From positions 1 through 8,160 of the forward strand of contig DATHVJ010000020.1 of NCBI GenBank assembly GCA_035461345.1: a DNA stretch of 8,160 nucleotides, read 5' to 3'. The notes below the pieces were generated by a model that worked only from the letters and a program-made list of their open reading frames with translations, made no database searches and had not been told where the DNA came from. This DNA is from DASPWW01 sp035461345. GTDB taxonomy: Bacteria; Actinomycetota; Thermoleophilia; Solirubrobacterales; 70-9. The translations under genes and the position numbers were made by a program. Below are positions 6,307 to 8,160 of the stretch, piece after piece. The stretch's first letter is position 1; the number at the start of each line of letters is the position of its first letter.

Positions 6307-6308
6307 GA
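6299..6308. repeat. Direct repeat TCTGTCAAGA, copy 2, overlapping the operon -35 box
   Basis: Exact copy of 6256-6265. It contains the TTGACA -35 hexamer of the minus-strand operon promoter and ends directly before the regulator's ATG at 6309. A repressor bound here would mask the -35, as described for CarH at its own promoter in Thermus. Confidence 0.5.
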
Positions 6309-7211
6309 ATGTGTCCAATGTTTGAACAGGAGCGAGACAGGAACGAGGGGCCGCTGGTGCGGATTGGCGAGCTCAGCCGGCGCACCGGCGTCAACGCCGA
6401 CACGCTGCGGGCGTGGGAGCGGCGCTACGGCCTGCTCACCCCCGCCCGCAGCGACGGTGGTTTTCGCCTCTACAGCCGCGGCGACGAGGAGCGCGTGCGG
6501 GCGATGCGGGCGCTGATCGACTCGGGGGTGTCCGCGAGCGAGGCCGCCCGCCTGGCGCGCTCCGGCGCAGCTCCGAGGCCTTCCCCGGCGGAGACCTCCT
6601 CGGGCGGCGCCGACCGCCGCCTGCGCGAGGCGCTCGAGCGCTATGACGAGGCGGAGGCGACCGCCGTCCTCGACGACGCGATCGCCGCGCTGTCGGTCGA
6701 GGCGCTGGCCAACCGCGTCGTGCTCCCGGTCCTGGAGGAGGTCGGGGAACGGTGGGAGCGCGGCGAGGCGTCGGTAGGACAGGAGCACTTCGCCACCAAC
6801 ATCGTCCGCGGCCGGCTCGCCGGCCTCGCGCGCAACTGGGGGACGGGGTCGGGCCCGCTCGCGATCCTCGCCTGCCCCCCGGGAGAGCTGCACGACATCG
6901 GGTTGATCCTGTTCGGCCTCGTGCTCCGCGCGCGCGGATGGCGGATCGCCTATCTGGGCGCGAACACGCCGATCGAGACGGTGAAGGACGCGGTCGAGCG
7001 CCTCGGCCCGCGCGCGGTCGTGCTCGCGGCGCTGAGCGCGGAGCCGTTCGACTCGGCCGCCGAGGAGATCGCACGGCTCGCGCAGCCCGCGCGCGTTCTG
7101 ATCGCCGGCCGCGGGGCGGGCGAGGCGCGCGCCGAGCGGGCCGGGGCCGAGCTCTTGAGCGGGGACCCGGTCGGCGCGGCCGACCGGCTCGCGGCGGCGG
7201 CGACGACGTGA
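6309..7211 (+). CDS. CarH/LitR-type B12-dependent photoreceptor, MerR-family transcriptional repressor
   Basis: 300 aa from ATG 6309. Residues about 17-86 are a MerR-type winged-helix DNA-binding domain (RIGELSRRTGVNADTLRAWERRYGLL, then GGFRLYS). About 105-175 is the helical cap that covers the upper cobalamin face, and about 183-299 a B12-binding Rossmann domain. The Trp-x9-Glu-His light-sensing motif is W149, E159 and H160; the lower axial ligand lies in GELHDIG as H195. The spacing matches Thermus CarH (W131, E141, H142, H177) at a constant offset of 18. The residue after the Trp, His132 in Thermus, is Glu150. Family members bind DNA as AdoCbl tetramers in the dark and fall apart in light. 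An alternative start is GTG 6357: it has a GAGGGG Shine-Dalgarno 6 nt upstream, and the codons before it are unusually AT-rich for this genome. Divergent from the lipid operon; probably autoregulated. TGA overlaps the next gene by 4 nt. Confidence 0.95.
   Translation: MCPMFEQERDRNEGPLVRIGELSRRTGVNADTLRAWERRYGLLTPARSDGGFRLYSRGDEERVRAMRALIDSGVSASEAARLARSGAAPRPSPAETSSGGADRRLREALERYDEAEATAVLDDAIAALSVEALANRVVLPVLEEVGERWERGEASVGQEHFATNIVRGRLAGLARNWGTGSGPLAILACPPGELHDIGLILFGLVLRARGWRIAYLGANTPIETVKDAVERLGPRAVVLAALSAEPFDSAAEEIARLAQPARVLIAGRGAGEARAERAGAELLSGDPVGAADRLAAAATT
6345..6350 (+). promoter_or_regulatory. GAGGGG, possible Shine-Dalgarno for an internal GTG start of the regulator
   Basis: GAGGGG lies 6 nt before GTG 6357, which would begin the protein immediately before RIGELSRRTGV, the normal start of a MerR domain. 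ATG 6309 and ATG 6318 have no comparable site. The 16 codons between include TGT, CCA, TTT, GAA and CGA, uncommon in this GC-rich genome. Confidence 0.45.
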
Positions 7212-7927
7212 GCGTCGAGCCCACGGAGCTGGTGCCGGAGCCGGCGTCCGGGCGGGTGTTCGAGCGCGCGCTGCGCCCCGGGGCCGCCGACGCCGACGGT
7301 GGCGGGCGGGCGCGGCTCGACGCGATCGCGCGCTGGCTCCAGGATGTCGCCTACCTCGACCTCGTCGACGCCGGGTTCGAGGACCGCGGGGCGTGGATCG
7401 TGCGCCGGCTTCGGATCCGCGCCGAGCGCTTCCCGCGCTTCGGCGAGGAGCTGACCCTGCGCACGTTCTGCTCCGGGCTGGGGCGGTTCAGCGCCGAGCG
7501 GCGGACGAGCGTGGTCGGCACCGAGGCTCGGGTGGAGGCGGTGGCGCTGTGGGTGTGCCTCGACCGGGAGGCGGGAAGGCCGCTGCGGTTTCCGCGCGAC
7601 TTCGTCGCCGCGTACGAGGAGAGCGCCGCGGGGCGCCCCGCCGGCACGCGCCTGCGCCACCCCGACCCGCCCGACGGCGCCGAGCGCGTCGCGACATGGC
7701 TGTTCCGCGCCACCGACGTCGACGCGGCCGGCCACGTCAACAACTCCCACTTCTGGGAGCCGCTGGAGCAGGAGCTGGCCGCGGGCGAGGTCCCTGAGAC
7801 GCTCGACGCCGAGGTCGAGCACCGCGATCCGGCCCAGCCCGGCGAGGTGGCGATCGTGCGCGCCGGCCACATGTCTTGGGTCGCGACCGCCGACGGCGCG
7901 CTTCACGCATCGATTCTCAGATCGTAG
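7208..7927 (+). CDS. Acyl-ACP thioesterase (FatA/FatB-like double hotdog)
   Basis: 239-aa predicted hydrolase that releases free fatty acids from acyl carrier protein. Two hotdog halves can be followed. The first (about 15-120) has the pattern ARLDAIARWLQDVAYLDLVDAGF, WIVRRLRIRAERFPRFGEELTLRTFCSG and ALWVCLDREAGRPLRFP; the last two match the family's typical R-x-P-x2-G-E-x-L and 'W-x3-D-x2-t-x-r-P' stretches. The second (about 160-239) carries the active-site region ATDVDAAGHVNNSHFWEPLEQEL, with D170/D172, H176 and N178/N179 in the place of the FatA HVNN motif. The GTG start at 7208 overlaps the regulator's stop as GTGA, so the two proteins are probably translationally coupled. No signal peptide; cytoplasmic. 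Pairing with a light-responsive repressor suggests that fatty-acid release or exchange is part of the light response. Chain-length preference cannot be read from the sequence. Confidence 0.88.
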   Translation: MSVEPTELVPEPASGRVFERALRPGAADADGGGRARLDAIARWLQDVAYLDLVDAGFEDRGAWIVRRLRIRAERFPRFGEELTLRTFCSGLGRFSAERRTSVVGTEARVEAVALWVCLDREAGRPLRFPRDFVAAYEESAAGRPAGTRLRHPDPPDGAERVATWLFRATDVDAAGHVNNSHFWEPLEQELAAGEVPETLDAEVEHRDPAQPGEVAIVRAGHMSWVATADGALHASILRS

Positions 7928-7937
7928 GATCGCCGCG

Positions 7938-8160
7938 ATGGCAGGAGGGCCGTCGGGGCTGCCGCAGCCGCCCGACGCCGGTGCCGCTCCCGCGGAGAGG
8001 ATGAGCCCGAGCCGCAGCCCGACGTCGAGCGCAGCCGCTCAACGCCGCCGGGATCGCGGCGGCGATCGCCGCGCTTCGCGACGAGGTCGGCGGCACCCGC
8101 ACATGCTCCGGTGCGCTCCTCGCCCGAGTCGATCGAGCTCGTGATCCGCGAGGCGGGCGG
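7938..8160 (+). other. Possible start of a further gene, reading frame uncertain, cut by the window end
   Basis: An ATG at 7938 lies 10 nt after the thioesterase stop with an AGGA 9 nt upstream, but its frame turns into Ser/Arg-rich, unprotein-like sequence before ending at 8144. Coding-like stretches move between frames: PPDAGAAPAE in the ATG frame, EDEPEPQPDVERS from about 8000 in the next frame, LNAAGIAAAIAALRDEVGGTR at 8038-8100 in the third, and SPESIELVIREAG near 8120-8157 back in the second. The second frame stays open from the thioesterase stop to the window end but lacks an early start codon. This could be a young frameshifted gene, sequence errors, or chance openness of GC-rich DNA. 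No family recognised. Confidence 0.3.

Noticed and set aside
8059..8072. Perfect 14-bp palindrome containing GCGATCGC
   Set aside because: Short self-complementary GC-rich words are expected at this base composition; there is no T-run to make it a terminator and no second copy was noticed in the window.
1..8160. Insertion sequences, CRISPR arrays, tRNA or rRNA genes, phage attachment sites
   Set aside because: No transposase motifs, terminal inverted repeats, regularly spaced repeats or tRNA cloverleaf were seen; the window is almost filled by ordinary protein genes.

Overview
The window is high-GC DNA (roughly 70% G+C by eye) with strong third-position GC bias, several GTG starts, good Shine-Dalgarno sites and almost no intergenic space. 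Gene content and codon use suggest a high-GC Gram-positive bacterium (Actinomycetota), perhaps the Thermoleophilia/Solirubrobacterales. The phylum is an inference from composition and protein style; the lower ranks are a guess.

Layout. (1) Positions 2-1174, + strand: the C-terminal ~390 residues of a class I CPD photolyase, cut by the left edge. (2) Positions 6219-1162, - strand: a seven-gene operon in which every junction overlaps by 1 or 4 nt. In transcription order it encodes a 72-aa two-helix membrane protein, a 39-aa single-helix membrane protein, a short-chain dehydrogenase (SDR), an SRPBCC/START-like protein, an FAD-dependent oxidoreductase, a DUF1365 protein and a cyclopropane-fatty-acid-synthase-like SAM methyltransferase. 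The last gene overlaps the photolyase tail to tail by 13 nt. (3) Positions 6220-6308: the only true intergenic control region, relatively AT-rich, with two face-to-face overlapping sigma70-type promoters and two sets of short direct repeats. (4) Positions 6309-7927, + strand: a MerR-type, adenosylcobalamin-binding photoreceptor-repressor of the CarH/LitR family, overlapped by 4 nt (GTGA) by an acyl-ACP thioesterase gene. (5) Positions 7928-8160: coding-like sequence whose best frame changes; possibly the start of another gene.

How it may work together (inference). In the dark the CarH-like protein with B12 would bind the shared control region and repress both directions. Light would break the Co-C bond, release DNA and switch on (a) itself plus a thioesterase that frees fatty acids from ACP and (b) a membrane-lipid modification operon (methyltransferase, flavoenzyme, DUF1365, SDR, START-like protein, two small membrane proteins). 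The neighbouring photolyase repairs UV damage. The whole reads as a light-response island for photo-oxidative membrane protection and DNA repair. No carotenoid genes, the classic CarH targets, are present in the window. The regulator keeps the Trp-x9-Glu-His motif and lower-axial His of CarH, but has Glu where Thermus CarH has the light-state upper ligand His132. The methyltransferase has Gln where E. coli Cfa has its bicarbonate-binding His266.
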